Positions 20,782 through 31,900 of a stretch of DNA of 64,000 bases are shown in pieces. The stretch lies in contig NC_016131.3 in assembly GCF_000005505.3 (NCBI RefSeq), positions 71,126,355 to 71,190,354 on the forward strand. Reading direction: 5' to 3'. The translations under genes were made by a program, and so were the position numbers. Within the stretch, counting starts at the first letter, position 1; each line of letters opens with the position of its first letter. The stretch comes from Brachypodium distachyon. Taxonomy: Eukaryota; Streptophyta; Magnoliopsida; Poales; Poaceae. The notes beneath the pieces are model-generated. The model was not told the DNA's origin, did no database searches, and saw nothing but the letters and a program-made list of their open reading frames with translations.

Positions 20782-21654
20782 ATGGGAAGCCCAACACCGT
20801 TCGGCAATGTACCGCCGTTCACCCGCGTCTACTACCCCTCCACGGATGACGACCAGTTGTTCAGTGCCCCATTGGCGGCACTTTGTGCGTTCCTCGACCT
20901 GCCACCACCCAGGTTTAGAGGCCGAGTCGAGACCGCCGCACCCGAGGGATGGCAGCCACGATGGGAGATCGAGGCGAAGATCCGGGGGCGTGAGATCGCG
21001 CCAGCTACACCGGATATTACCTTCATCAGCCGCTACCCCACCTTCGAGCAGGGCCTTCAGTTCGCCATGCAGTGCGCCTTCGCACAGGTGTGCCGGGACT
21101 ATCGGCACGAGTTCCCCGAGGATTCCTCCTTCCTCCTCTTTGGAAGGCGGAACCATGCATGCTCGGCGGTGGCTACGACCAACGACGAGGATGCGACCCC
21201 AGTGACGACCCACTTCGAGAACATGGAGATAAACACCGTGGACTTGGAGTCTTGTCTCGAGCACGAGATGACCAGGGCCGACCTCGCCGAGGAGCAGGTT
21301 GGTAACCTGATGGGAGAGAAGACCCAGTGGCTGGAGGACAAGGCCGTGTTGGAGAACACTGTCCTCAATATGGGAGACGCCATCGAGCAGCTGCAGTACG
21401 AGAGGGACCAGGCTCGCTACTACTGCGAGCAGTTCCAGGCGTTCATCGCAGCAGCAGCCGCAGCAGCACCAGCTGCCGCACCGGCGCCAGACCAGGTCCC
21501 ACCTCCACCACAGGATCAGGAGATGGAGGCTCAGGAGGAGGAGCCGACTGAGGAGGAGGAGCCCCAGGAAGTCCACGAGATGGACACCCCTGCTACCAAC
21601 ACCCGCTCCAAGATGAAGGCGAACGGGACCACACCGACAGCCACACTCCCTTAG
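20782..21654 (+). CDS. ORF0 of element C, coiled-coil protein of unknown function, intact
   Basis: 290 residues. Start at ATG 20782, the position shared by all four copies in the window. Residues about 1-135 form a globular-looking part with FTRVYYPSTDDDQLF, FRGRVE, GWQPRWEIEAKIRGREIAP, RYPTFEQGLQFAMQCAFAQV and FGRRNHACS. Residues about 144-218 are a coiled coil rich in Glu, Leu and Asp (EHEMTRADLAEEQVGNLM to QYERDQARYYCEQF). The tail has an Ala/Pro run and an acidic run of Glu (EEEPTEEEEPQ). No signal peptide, membrane segment or enzyme motif is visible. An extra ORF before gag (orf0) has been reported in the rice elements RIRE3 and RIRE8; I cannot assign a role. The stop is 294 bases before gag. 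Confidence 0.9.
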   Translation: MGSPTPFGNVPPFTRVYYPSTDDDQLFSAPLAALCAFLDLPPPRFRGRVETAAPEGWQPRWEIEAKIRGREIAPATPDITFISRYPTFEQGLQFAMQCAFAQVCRDYRHEFPEDSSFLLFGRRNHACSAVATTNDEDATPVTTHFENMEINTVDLESCLEHEMTRADLAEEQVGNLMGEKTQWLEDKAVLENTVLNMGDAIEQLQYERDQARYYCEQFQAFIAAAAAAAPAAAPAPDQVPPPPQDQEMEAQEEEPTEEEEPQEVHEMDTPATNTRSKMKANGTTPTATLP

Positions 21655-21948
21655 ATTTATTGATGCCTACCAGCTTTTATTAGTTTTTATCGTTATCACC
21701 ATTGCGAGTTAGTCATTGACCATACAATCTATGTGTATGGCAATGTAGGTCGATTGCTTTCTCCTCGTACTCTTTTCTTTATGGGCAATGCCCCACCATA
21801 TACAAGTGTGTTTTGTTATGATTTTTCAAAACCTTTTATGTTGATGAGTGTATGATTGATATATGCTTGAGTTACTACCTGGTTTTGGGGGTTTAGTTAT
21901 CCTTAGCTCTATTCTATCTGTTTTCCTCATCTATGCTACCCTAAACAG
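21655..21948 (+). other. Spacer between ORF0 and gag-pol in element C
   Basis: 294 bp, AT-rich. It ends CTACCCTAAACAG directly before the gag ATG, an acceptor-like sequence. T1 has two insertions in the same interval (G and E), so it tolerates insertion. Confidence 0.6.
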
Positions 21949-24900
21949 ATGCCTCCGAGACGCCGGAATCCCGCCAACAACGCTGAGGCTAACAATGCCG
22001 AAGCTGACGGAAACGCTGCCACCATGCAACAGTTATTGGCCGCTCAGACCCAATTCTTCCAGATGATCACCCAACAGTTGGCCAACAACAACAACAACAA
22101 CCAGCAGAATCACAACAACCAGCAACACCACCCACCCCAAGTGGACATGTTGACAAGATTTCTACGTTTGCGCCCGCCCACTTTTTCCAGCTCCACTGAG
22201 CCTATTATGGCTGACGATTGGCTCCGGTCAGTCAACAAGAAATTGGTCACCATCAACTGCACTGACGAAGAGAAAGTGCGATTCGCAGCTCATTTGCTAG
22301 AAGGACCCGCAGCGTCATGGTGGGAAAATTTTCAGATCACCACCCCCATCGAGGATGTCACCTGGGACATGTTCCAGGAAGCCTTCCGCACTGCCCACAT
22401 CTCTGCGGGAGTGCTCAGCCTGAAGAAGAAGGAATTTCACAGGCTACGACAAGGAAGCCGCTCTGTGTCAGAGTACATAGAAGTATTCAACCAGCTGTCC
22501 CGCTATGCACCGGACGATGTGAACACCGACGCCAAGCGCAGAGAGAAGTTCTTGGATGGTCTGAACGACGAACTGTCAGTTCAACTTGCTATTGCTTACA
22601 CCCCGACCTACCAGTCCTTGATCGACAAGGCCATCATTCTGGAGAGTAAGCTCACTCAGTTGGAAAACCGCAAGAAGAGATTTCACCAAGGAGGCTCTCA
22701 CACTGGCTCGCACCAGAAGCAGCGCACCTCCTATGACGGAAGTGGCAGTTCCTCCTTGAGCAGGAACGGGAACCAGAGCAACCACCGTAGTGGAGGCAAT
22801 AGTCACCACCACCGCCAGGGAAGCCAAGGACACCACCATCATGGTGGCAATGTGAACCGGCACCATCCACAGCACCAGCCTCAGCAACAGCACCAGTTCG
22901 CTCGCCCAAGGCCCATCAATGGCAACGGGAACGGCAGGAACAACGGCAATGGCCAGAACAACAATGGTCAGAACCACAATGCCAATAAGGACATGAGCAA
23001 GGTGGAGTGCTACAAGTGTCACAAGATGGGACACTATGCCACCAACTGCCCGGACAACCAGGATGGCACTGGGAACAAGCCCAATCCATTCCAGAAGGGC
23101 CACGTGAATCACGTGGATGTGGAAGAGATCACCGAGGAACCAGGTATCATACTTGGCACCTTCCACATTAATGCTTATGAAGTATTAGTTCTATTTGACA
23201 CTGGAGCATCGCATTCATTCATTTCAAGAGTATGGGTAGAAAGAGGCAAATTACCCTCTGAGACCATGAGTAGACCTATGAAAGTAAACTCACCGGGTGG
23301 AATAATGCTAGCAACCCGACACTGTCGCCAGCTACCCCTAAGTATTGGGAGACACATTTTTCCCTCTGATCTCATAGTTATAGATTCCCGAGGACTGGAC
23401 CTAATCCTGGGAATGGACTGGTTGACCTTATATGAAGGATTAGTAGACTGTGCCCAGAGAACTGTCACACTCACAACCCCAGACAAGAGACGCATCCGGT
23501 ACAAGTCAACCCACGAACTTAAGAAACCTAAGGTTAATGCTCTTAAGGGGGTTAGCATGGACGATGTACCAATAGTGAAGGAATACCCAGACGTATTTCC
23601 AGAGGAATTACCAGGCATGCCACCGGACCGTGATGTGGAGTTCCTTATTGAGTTAATGCCAGGAAGTGGACCCATAGCTAAGAGACCATATAAGATGGCT
23701 GTGGACGAGTTGAAAGAATTGAAGAAGCAGCTAGCTGAACAGTTAGCGAAAGGGTTCATCCGCCCCAGTTCATCACCATGGGGAGCACCTGTCCTGTTTG
23801 TAGAAAAGAAGGACAAGAGCCAACGGATGTGCATTGACTATCGTTCACTCAACGAGGTGACGATAAAGAATAAGTATCCTTTGCCCATAATCAATGATTT
23901 ATTCGACCAGTTGAAGGGAGCTCAAGTGTTCTCAAAGATCGATCTGCGATCAGGGTATTTTCAGCTGAAAATCCGGAAGATGGATATACCCAAGACAGCA
24001 TTCACCACTAGGTATGGACTGTACGAGTACACCGTGATGCCTTTTGGTTTGACCAATGCACCTGCATACTTCATGAACATGATGAACAAGGTGTTCATGG
24101 AATTCTTGGACAAGTTTGTCGTAGTATTCATAGATGATATCTTGATCTATTCCAAGAGTAAGGAAGAGCATGAGCAGCATCTGCGCATGATTTTGGAAAA
24201 GTTGAGAGCTCACCAGCTGTACGCCAAATTCAGCAAGTGTGAATTTTGGTTATCAGAAGTCAACTTTCTTGGACACATAGTGTCAGGAGCCGGAGTAGCC
24301 GTTGACCCAGCTAAAGTTGCAGCAGTTACGGAATGGGAGGCACCGAAGAATGTCGGAGAAGTCCGCAGCTTCCTTGGACTTGCTGGTTACTATCGGAGAT
24401 TCATTGAGAATTTCTCCAAAATAGCGAAACCCATGACAGAGCTGTTAAAGAAAGAGAAGAAGTTTGCCTGGAATGAGTTTTGTGAAGAAAGTTTCCAGGA
24501 ATTGAAGAAAAGACTAGTGTCTGCGCCCATCCTTGTTTTGCCTGACCTACAAGAGGATTTTCAAGTATACTGTGACGCCTCACGTCAGGGATTGGGAGGA
24601 GTGTTAATGCAAGGAGGAAGAGTTGTAGCGTACGCTTCGCGGCAACTAAAGAGCCACGAAGGCAACTATCCCACCCATGACTTGGAGTTAGCATCGGTAG
24701 TGCACGCCCTGAAGACCTGGAGGCACTATCTGATGGGAAAGCGTTGTGAGCTGTTTACTGATCATAAGAGCCTGAAGTATATATTCACCCAGAAGGAGTT
24801 GAATCTGAGGCAGAGAAGATGGTTAGAACTGATAAAAGATTATGACCTGAATTTACAATACCATCCAGGCAAGGCTAACGTCGTAGCTGATGCATTGAGC

Positions 24901-26502
24901 CGCAAGGGCTATGTAAATGGACTAACAACTGGAGAGTTACCACCAGAGTTGTGCGAACAGTTCAAAGACCTCAGACTGGAAATAGTACCGGAAGGTTACT
25001 TAGCCACTTTGGAAGTGCAACCCACACTGCTAGATAAGATTAGAGAAGCACAAAAAGATGATTCGGAAATAAAGGAAATAAGAGGGAATATGATTAGTGG
25101 AAAGGCCAAAGATTTTCGAGAAGACGATCAGGGAACCATATGGTTTGGAAAACGCATTTGCGTACCGCAAGATCCGAAAATCAGAAAGTTGATTTTGCAA
25201 GAAGCCCACGATTCACCATATTCAATCCACCCTGGAAACACAAAGATGTACATGGACCTCAAGGAAACATTTTGGTGGTCCGGATTGAAGCGTGACATCG
25301 CAGAGTTCATTGCCTTGTGCGATGTGTGCAGCAGAGTTAAGGCAGAACACCAGAAGCCAGCAGGGTTACTGAGACCATTGCCTATACCGGATTGGAAATG
25401 GGATAAAGTTGGCATGGACTTTATCACCGGGCTACCAAAGACTAGAGCGGGATATGATTCTATTTGGGTAGTGGTTGACCGTTTGACCAAGGTTGCCCAC
25501 TTCATACCAGTGAAGACTACATACACCAGCGCACAGTTAGCTAAACGCTACATGTCCAGAATAGTGTGTTTACACGGAGTACCCAAGGAAATAGTTTCAG
25601 ACAGAGGCACTCAATTTACCTCAAGATTTTGGGGACAACTACATGAGTCTCTAGGAACGAGACTAGAATTCAGTACAGCCTTCCATCCGCAGACGGATGG
25701 ACAGACCGAGAGAGTAAATCAGATCCTTGAAGATATGTTGAGAGCTTGTGCTCTAGATTATGGGTCTAGTTGGGATGACAATTTGCCGTATGCAGAATTC
25801 TCATACAACAACAGCTTCCAAGCTAGCATTAGTATGTCACCGTTTGAAGCCTTGTATGGAAGGAAATGCAGAACACCATTGTTATGGGATGGTGTAGGAG
25901 ACCGTAACCTATTCGGCCCAGACATGATAAAAGATGCCGAAGAAAAGGTTAGACTCATCCGAGACCGACTGAAGGTAGCTCAGTCAAGACAAAAGAGCTA
26001 TGCGGATACAAAACGTAGGGAGGTTACCTATGAAGCTGAAGATAGAGCGTATCTCAGAGTTTCACCGATACGCGGGGTAAAGAGATTTGGTATAAAAGGG
26101 AAACTAGCACCCCGTTTCATTGGACCTTTCAAGATCTTGTCGCGACAAGGAGAGGTAGCCTACAAGTTGGATTTGCCGGAAGCACTGTCAAACGTCCACA
26201 ATGTCTTCCATGTATCGCAACTGAAGAAGTGTCACCCCGAGATGGCCGACACACCCCTGAGGGATACGATACCTCTAGAAGAAGTCCAATTGCAGAGTGA
26301 CCTCACATATGAGGAAAAACCGATCAGGATCTTGGACACAGCTGAGAGACAGACCCGATCCAAGACCATCAAGTTTTGCAAAGTCCAGTGGGACCATCAC
26401 ACAGAAGAAGAAGCCACTTGGGAACGCGAAGATGATCTTCGAGAAGACCACCCACACCTCTTTGCTAGCCACACCGAATCTCGAGGACGAGATTCATCTT
26501 AA
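21949..26502 (+). CDS. gag-pol: Gag-Pol polyprotein of element C, intact, with chromodomain
   Basis: 1517 codons in one frame, starting [11 protein letters not shown]. Domains by residue: Gln/Asn-rich N terminus (26-66); capsid-type retrotransposon Gag domain (about 85-250; [43 protein letters not shown]); His/Asn/Gly-rich linker; zinc knuckle [14 protein letters not shown] from 354; aspartic protease [10 protein letters not shown] (Asp 417); reverse transcriptase with catalytic FIDDIL (Asp 729, 730); RNase H with [12 protein letters not shown] (Asp 876); integrase zinc domain (His 1087 to Cys 1124, CDVC) and core triad Asp 1157, Asp 1218, Glu 1254, with 35 residues between the last two; chromodomain (about 1455-1504). 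The chromodomain is known to direct integration to marked chromatin. Gag and Pol share one frame, so processing depends on the protease. Confidence 0.96.
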   Translation: MPPRRRNPANNAEANNAEADGNAATMQQLLAAQTQFFQMITQQLANNNNNNQQNHNNQQHHPPQVDMLTRFLRLRPPTFSSSTEPIMADDWLRSVNKKLVTINCTDEEKVRFAAHLLEGPAASWWENFQITTPIEDVTWDMFQEAFRTAHISAGVLSLKKKEFHRLRQGSRSVSEYIEVFNQLSRYAPDDVNTDAKRREKFLDGLNDELSVQLAIAYTPTYQSLIDKAIILESKLTQLENRKKRFHQGGSHTGSHQKQRTSYDGSGSSSLSRNGNQSNHRSGGNSHHHRQGSQGHHHHGGNVNRHHPQHQPQQQHQFARPRPINGNGNGRNNGNGQNNNGQNHNANKDMSKVECYKCHKMGHYATNCPDNQDGTGNKPNPFQKGHVNHVDVEEITEEPGIILGTFHINAYEVLVLFDTGASHSFISRVWVERGKLPSETMSRPMKVNSPGGIMLATRHCRQLPLSIGRHIFPSDLIVIDSRGLDLILGMDWLTLYEGLVDCAQRTVTLTTPDKRRIRYKSTHELKKPKVNALKGVSMDDVPIVKEYPDVFPEELPGMPPDRDVEFLIELMPGSGPIAKRPYKMAVDELKELKKQLAEQLAKGFIRPSSSPWGAPVLFVEKKDKSQRMCIDYRSLNEVTIKNKYPLPIINDLFDQLKGAQVFSKIDLRSGYFQLKIRKMDIPKTAFTTRYGLYEYTVMPFGLTNAPAYFMNMMNKVFMEFLDKFVVVFIDDILIYSKSKEEHEQHLRMILEKLRAHQLYAKFSKCEFWLSEVNFLGHIVSGAGVAVDPAKVAAVTEWEAPKNVGEVRSFLGLAGYYRRFIENFSKIAKPMTELLKKEKKFAWNEFCEESFQELKKRLVSAPILVLPDLQEDFQVYCDASRQGLGGVLMQGGRVVAYASRQLKSHEGNYPTHDLELASVVHALKTWRHYLMGKRCELFTDHKSLKYIFTQKELNLRQRRWLELIKDYDLNLQYHPGKANVVADALSRKGYVNGLTTGELPPELCEQFKDLRLEIVPEGYLATLEVQPTLLDKIREAQKDDSEIKEIRGNMISGKAKDFREDDQGTIWFGKRICVPQDPKIRKLILQEAHDSPYSIHPGNTKMYMDLKETFWWSGLKRDIAEFIALCDVCSRVKAEHQKPAGLLRPLPIPDWKWDKVGMDFITGLPKTRAGYDSIWVVVDRLTKVAHFIPVKTTYTSAQLAKRYMSRIVCLHGVPKEIVSDRGTQFTSRFWGQLHESLGTRLEFSTAFHPQTDGQTERVNQILEDMLRACALDYGSSWDDNLPYAEFSYNNSFQASISMSPFEALYGRKCRTPLLWDGVGDRNLFGPDMIKDAEEKVRLIRDRLKVAQSRQKSYADTKRREVTYEAEDRAYLRVSPIRGVKRFGIKGKLAPRFIGPFKILSRQGEVAYKLDLPEALSNVHNVFHVSQLKKCHPEMADTPLRDTIPLEEVQLQSDLTYEEKPIRILDTAERQTRSKTIKFCKVQWDHHTEEEATWEREDDLREDHPHLFASHTESRGRDSS

Positions 26503-26512
26503 GGGGGTTAGG
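26501..26512 (+). other. Polypurine tract of element C
   Basis: AAGGGGGTTAGG just before the 3' LTR at 26515; primes plus-strand DNA. The same tract is at 50091-50102 in element E. Confidence 0.85.
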
Positions 26513-26514
26513 TC

Positions 26515-29500
26515 TGTAACATCCCAAAATTTCAAACTTTTACATGTGCATTGCATCCATGAGCATCATGCCACAATTGCATGTTTGAATTCAAATTTTG
26601 AATCACAAAAGGCTTTAAGAGATTTTGTTTACATCCCTGTAACCTTTGGATTTTCAAACCAATAGGGTTGATGTATAAAAAGGGTTTAGTGCATATATAA
26701 ACTATCCTATAATTTTTGGATAATTATTTGGAGTTGAAAAAGTATTTTATTTAAACAGATATATGGCCCTAAAGGCATTTATAGGGCAAATGTATATTTA
26801 CATATTTTATTTTGAGGTGAAACTACTCTCAAAAGTTGTATCTTGATAGAACAAGATTTTACAAATTTTCTGGATTTTATTTGGGCCAATTTGGAGTTCA
26901 AAATCAAAAGTTATCAAAGGATTGAAAAAAAAAAAAAAAAAAAAAAAAAAAAGAAAAGAAGAAAACCGGACCGAACCGGCCTAGCCCGACCGGACCGGCT
27001 CGGACTGACCGCGTCCGACCGAGCCGGACCAGCCCGGTCCGCCCGCGCACGCGCCCGGGCCGCTGACAGGCGGGGCCCGCCTGTCAGGGGCGTCTTCCCC
27101 GCAGGGAAGGCCCGCCCGTCACGGCGCGCCGCCCGCGCGTAATCGGCGCCGCCGTCTTCGCCTCCCCGTCCGGCCGTGCCTCCCGCGAGCCGCCTCCCGC
27201 ACCGCTATAAAGGGCGCAGCTCCCTCTTCCTTTTCCCCCTTCTCTCTCTCTCTCTCTTGCCGCGAGGCCGCCGCGATTTCTCGCCGGACGCACCGCGCCG
27301 TCGCTTGCCGGAGTCCGCCGCCCGCGCCGCCGCACCCGTCTTCGTTCTAGGCGACGCGTCCGCCATCCCCGACCGCCCGACCCCGCGCCCGGCCGCGCCC
27401 CTGCCTTAGCCTCGACGAGCCGCGCACGCCCGTGCCTTCCCCGAGCCGCCAACCTCGCCGGAGACCCCGCGCCGCCGTCGCCCGTGCCGCACCGCCGCCG
27501 GAGAAGACCGCCGGAACCCTAAGTTCCCGGAGGTGAGATCTCGGCCGCCCATTTCTTCTCAACGGTGTAGATTAGATCGGATTAATTCATTTAAACCGAA
27601 CCGGTACCAACGAATAGGAATGCGCCACGTGGCACCCGAGTTATAAAATAAAAATGTAATTTTAATCCCCCGGAATTAATAAAAGGCACTTTTGCAGATA
27701 GGCCCCTGTAACTTCAAATGATCATAACTTTAAATCTGTTTGGCCAAATTTAGTGATCCACACCTTTTTGGAATCCTTAGGAAATGTAGAATCTTTTGGC
27801 ACTGTCCAAATTCAAATTTGAATATTTGAATCACATTCAAAGTACAGATTAGGGTTTTATGCCATTTAAATCATAACTAATTATTTAGAAGTCCTTTTTG
27901 AATGAAACCAGTGCCCAAAATTTTGTTTTAATGTCCTCTGTCCAATGGGGCAGAGAAATAAATATTATGAATTAAATTGTTTTGCAGACGCAAATAAAAC
28001 CTCATTTTAGGTTTTAAACCCTAGCTTTTGCTTTTTCTTAAAAACCCTAATTACATGTGTTTAATTTTCAAGGCATTGGATCAGCAGATCACCCAAATAA
28101 AATAAATCAAACTCATGTCACATGTTTTGCATCGTATCATGGCATACATATTCTTTTGTCATGTTTGTATTGTGTGTTTATGTGTGTGTATATGTTTGTC
28201 GATGGTATAGTATTCTCGGAGAGCGAACCTTGCGATTGTGACGAGTGTTTGAACTCCAACTACTATCAAGGCAAGTTCACTTTGATCATTCACCTATTAT
28301 TTTATTATGCACTAGATTTTATTAGTTGCATTGTCAGGATTATTATTGTATCTATGATAGCTATGATCTATCCTACTAGTATAGGATACCTTTGCCATGA
28401 CTTCACCACCAATTGCCATCGTAGTAGTAAAATGCTATGCTATGATAATATACGAGGGTGGTATTATTACAGTGTGATACTATTGAATTACAAATATAGT
28501 TTTCCTAGTGTATGGCAAAACAAGTAATTCAATGAACCGTCCTGGGTGGGCTGCTTTGAGTTTTCGGATGTCGTGACGTTAGGTCCATTTCTATGGGGCC
28601 CGCTGAGTCGTCTCTCCGTGTGATTCGGGAGCGTCCATGGTCGCCTCCCCGTGCGATTCGGGGAGCGCCTGCGTCACAATGTGGGATGCCACCCGGGGTA
28701 ACCAGAGACTGGACTAGTTTCCTGTTTAGTAGCTTCCAGTACAACCACATGGTATTATGGGCTCTGCCAGGATGGATGTAAGAAATATGAACCTGGATCC
28801 GAGGTGACATCGGTATGTAGCAGTGTAGGTTGGAACGCGTCCCTCAGGTGGTTTGGGGGAATATGTTCTGAAAATTCCTGTAATCGATGCCGTTGCTACT
28901 CTACCCTGAGGACAGCAAGGGATTAACACGTCGATTTCTTGTGGGTAAAGTGTACCACCTCTCGAGAGTGTCAAACTAAGTACTTAGCCGTGTCCCCGGT
29001 TACGGACAATTATGAGCAACTAGATATTGGAACTGTAAGGAAAGTCTCACTCATTCCAATTTCCTAATAAAATGAATGGTTTGAACTGGGTAGGAGCATT
29101 GATGTTTCTACTAAATGTGCCTAGGTTAATAGGAGCATGGGTGTTTCTACCCCGTGTCCAATAGAATTCAAAACTATTTGTCTAAAAATGATAGGATTTG
29201 AATAATGATGCTTTTATGCAAAATAGCCAAACCCCACCTAGCCAAACTATGCATGTACTTGGTAGGTCCTTTATAACTCTAGTGAGCTTGCCAATACATT
29301 CAAATGTATTGACCACGTAGTGGCTGCAATTAACAATGCAGGTGGATCCGACGATGAGTAAGGTTCGTCGTTTTGTCATGGGTCATGTGCTTACATTCCA
29401 ACATGCGCTCTCCTCTGGGAGTAGATGAGGCCCTTTTACTCTACCTTTCCGCTGCAGCTTCATGATACATTGTTGTCATGGTTTTGAACATTATTTGTTT

Positions 29501-29686
29501 ATGCTAGCCTAAGAGGTCATGCAAGTTTGTAAGTACAATTTAAGTTCTGGATGATACGATGTAATAAAGTACATTTGACCTTTGTATCTTGGTATTACAT
29601 CTTGAACTGTGTGTGCTAGTGAGGCGATCCAGGGACTAGCACAAGTAAGCACAGAGATCGAACCCTTGTGAAGGGGGATCGCTTCA
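26515..29686 (+). repeat. 3' LTR of element C
   Basis: 3172 bp, near-identical to the 5' LTR: 28 instead of 30 A in the A run, and A instead of G at about 29501. TATA box at 27206-27211. Right duplication ACGGT at 29687-29691. Confidence 0.96.
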
Positions 29687-29691
29687 ACGGT

Positions 29692-31900
29692 AGACGCTGC
29701 CGTCTATCACAGTGTACATCTTGGCTTGCCGCGCTACGCGCTCCGCGGCGACGTCATCCTCCGGGAGAGCCTCTCCTTTCAAATAGCGGGCGATCTCTTC
29801 CGCCCAGGGAGGAATTTCTCTGCTAACGCATGCCGCCATATCAGCGGCATGGACCCTTGCTGCTGCAGGGGTTCCCTCGGTTGCCGGAGGGGCGTCCTCG
29901 GCAGCCGGCTGGGGGATGACCGAAGGAGCCAGTTACTTCTGACAAAACACCCCCGCCAAGGGCTTCCGGCGCTCTGCTGCCATCTTGGCCAGCTCGTCAG
30001 CAGCGAAGTTGTCCCTTCGCTTGACGTGCTCGAAGCGCAAACCCTTGAACTTCCGCTCCAGCTTGCGGACCTCTTCTACGTACAGCGCCATTTGAGGGCA
30101 ATCGTAGTCCTTGTTCACCTGGTTGATCACAAGCTGGGAATCACCGCGAACAACCAGGCGCTTAATGTCGAGGGCGATCGCTGCCCGCAGCCCGGCAAGC
30201 AGGCCTTCGTACTCCGCCGTGTTGTTGGTGGAGTTAGCGAAGTCGAGTTGGACGGCGAACCGCAGCTGGTCCCCTGTGGGTGATTCGATGACGACCCCAG
30301 CCCCCGCTCCCTGGAGACTGAACGCACCGTCGAAGTAGAGGACCCAGTGGTCCTCGTCCAGCTTGCCGGGAAGGCCGGTCTCCGACTCACTTTCTTCTAC
30401 GCCCGTGGACGTCCACTCCGCGATGAAGTCCGCCAGGGCCGTGCTTTTGATGCTTTTGGAGTTGGCAAAGTGGAGGTCAAACTCCGATAGCTCCATCCTC
30501 CATTCGGCCACCCTCCTGGTGGCTTCACGGTTGGTGAGGGTCCTCTCGAGGCAGAACCCGGACACCACCATGACGCGGTGCGCCTGGAAGTAGTGGCGCA
30601 ACTTGCGGGACGCAAGGAGAACCCCCAGAAGGAGCTTGTGTACTTGCGGGTATCTTGTCCGCGCGTCGCGCAACACCGTACTGACGAAGTACACCGGTCG
30701 CTGCACCAACCGCTTCCGAGGCGCCGGGGTTGCTGGCTCTGGGGTGGTCCCTGGGTTTGAGGCGGTTGCCGGAGGCTGCTCAGCCCCCTGCCCCCCAGCC
30801 CCAATCCCCGAGACGTCTTGCTCCCTCTCGGCAACCAACACCGAGCTGACCACCTGGTCAGTCACCGCTAAGTAGAGTAGCAACGGCTCACCCAACCTGG
30901 GGGCGACGAGGATGGGCGGTGACCTTAGGTATCGCTTGAGTGCCTGGAGCGCCGCCTCGGCCTCGACAGTCCAGTCGACTGGACCCTTCTTCTTCCTTAC
31001 CCGGAAGAAAGGCAGGGCACGCTCGCCCAGCCTGGAGATGAAGCGTCCAAGCGCGGCAATGCAGCCGTTGAGTCGCTGGACATCTTTCACCTTGCGGGGG
31101 GCCTCCATCTTCTCGATGGCTTCTATTTTGGTTCGGTTGGCCTGTATCCCCCGGTGTGAAACCAAGAAACCTAGAAGCTGCCCGGAGTTGACACCGAAGG
31201 TGCACTTATCCGGGTTCAGCCTGAGCTTGATCTTGCGGAGGTTGTTAAATGTCTCCCACAGGTCATCAATCAGGGAGTCCCCACGCTTTGATTTGATGAC
31301 GATGTCATCCATGTAGGCCTCCGCGTTGCAGCCTAGCTGGGGCCCCAAACATTCTCGCAGGGCGCGCTGGAATGTGGAGCCCGCGTTCTTCAACCTGAAA
31401 GGCATGCATGTATAGTAGTAGCAGCCAACCGGGGTGATAAACGCTGTCTTTTCCTCATCCTCGACCGCCATCTTGATTTGATGGTAGCCGGAGAAAGCAT
31501 CCAAAAAACTCAACAGGTCACAACCAGCGGTAGAATCAACTATCTGGTCGATACGAGGTATAGGGAAGGGATCCTTGGGGCACGCACGATTAAGATCAGT
31601 AAAATCCACGCACATGCGAAGCTTATTCCCCGCTTTGGGCACTACTACAGGGTTAGCCAGCCAAGTGGTGTACAAAACTTCCCTGATCGCCCCGGCAGCC
31701 CTGAGCTTGCCCACCTCCTGCTTGATGAAATCTTTCCGCTCTTGTGCCTGCCGCCAGATCTTCTGCTTGACGGGGTGCGCGTCCGGGTGCACCGCGAGCC
31801 GATGCTCAATCACCTCCCTGGGGACTCCGGGAAGGTCTGACAGTTCCCAGGCGAACACGTTGGCATTTTCCCGGAGGAAGGTGACGAGGGCGCTTTCCTA
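29692..31900 (-). pseudogene. gag-pol: Reverse transcriptase and dual RNase H part of the Tat element J pol
   Basis: Main open stretch 31858-29933 (minus). RT: DFTDLNRACPKDPFPIPRID, FLDAFSGYHQIKM and catalytic YMDD (31315-31304). The usual RNase H after RT is worn (LLLYLAVTDQVVSSVL). A second RNase H follows, with WVLYFDGAF (first Asp), NTAEYEGLLAGL (Glu), VVRGDSQLVINQV (Asp) and KRRDNFAADELAK (Asp). An extra RNase H of the archaeal type is a known mark of the Tat lineage. Lesions: TAG at 31898-31900 before RT, a frameshift near 31940, and TAA at 29933-29935 after the second RNase H. Past this stop the frame goes on to 29692, where element C is inserted, and resumes at 17128. Confidence 0.9.

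Larger units (their letters stand above)
17129..29686 (+). mobile_element. Element C: intact, very young Tekay-clade chromovirus
   Basis: 12,558 bp with two 3.17-kb LTRs, exact ACGGT duplications, a perfect iMet-tRNA primer site, an open ORF0, an open 1517-codon gag-pol and a polypurine tract. The LTRs read the same in the stretches I compared, apart from one substitution (G at about 20117, A at about 29501) and a 30- against 28-base A run. At 1.3e-8 substitutions per site per year one change in 3.17 kb gives about 12,000 years or less. Clade call: Tekay/Del chromovirus, from the C-terminal chromodomain ([15 protein letters not shown]) and the Gag-Pol layout. It is inserted in the pol of Tat element J between RNase H and integrase, in opposite orientation. 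It is the only copy here that could be autonomous. Confidence 0.96.

Noticed and set aside
24401..24694. Antisense ORFs inside the C gag-pol
   Set aside because: Short mirror frames of a strong sense gene with no motifs.
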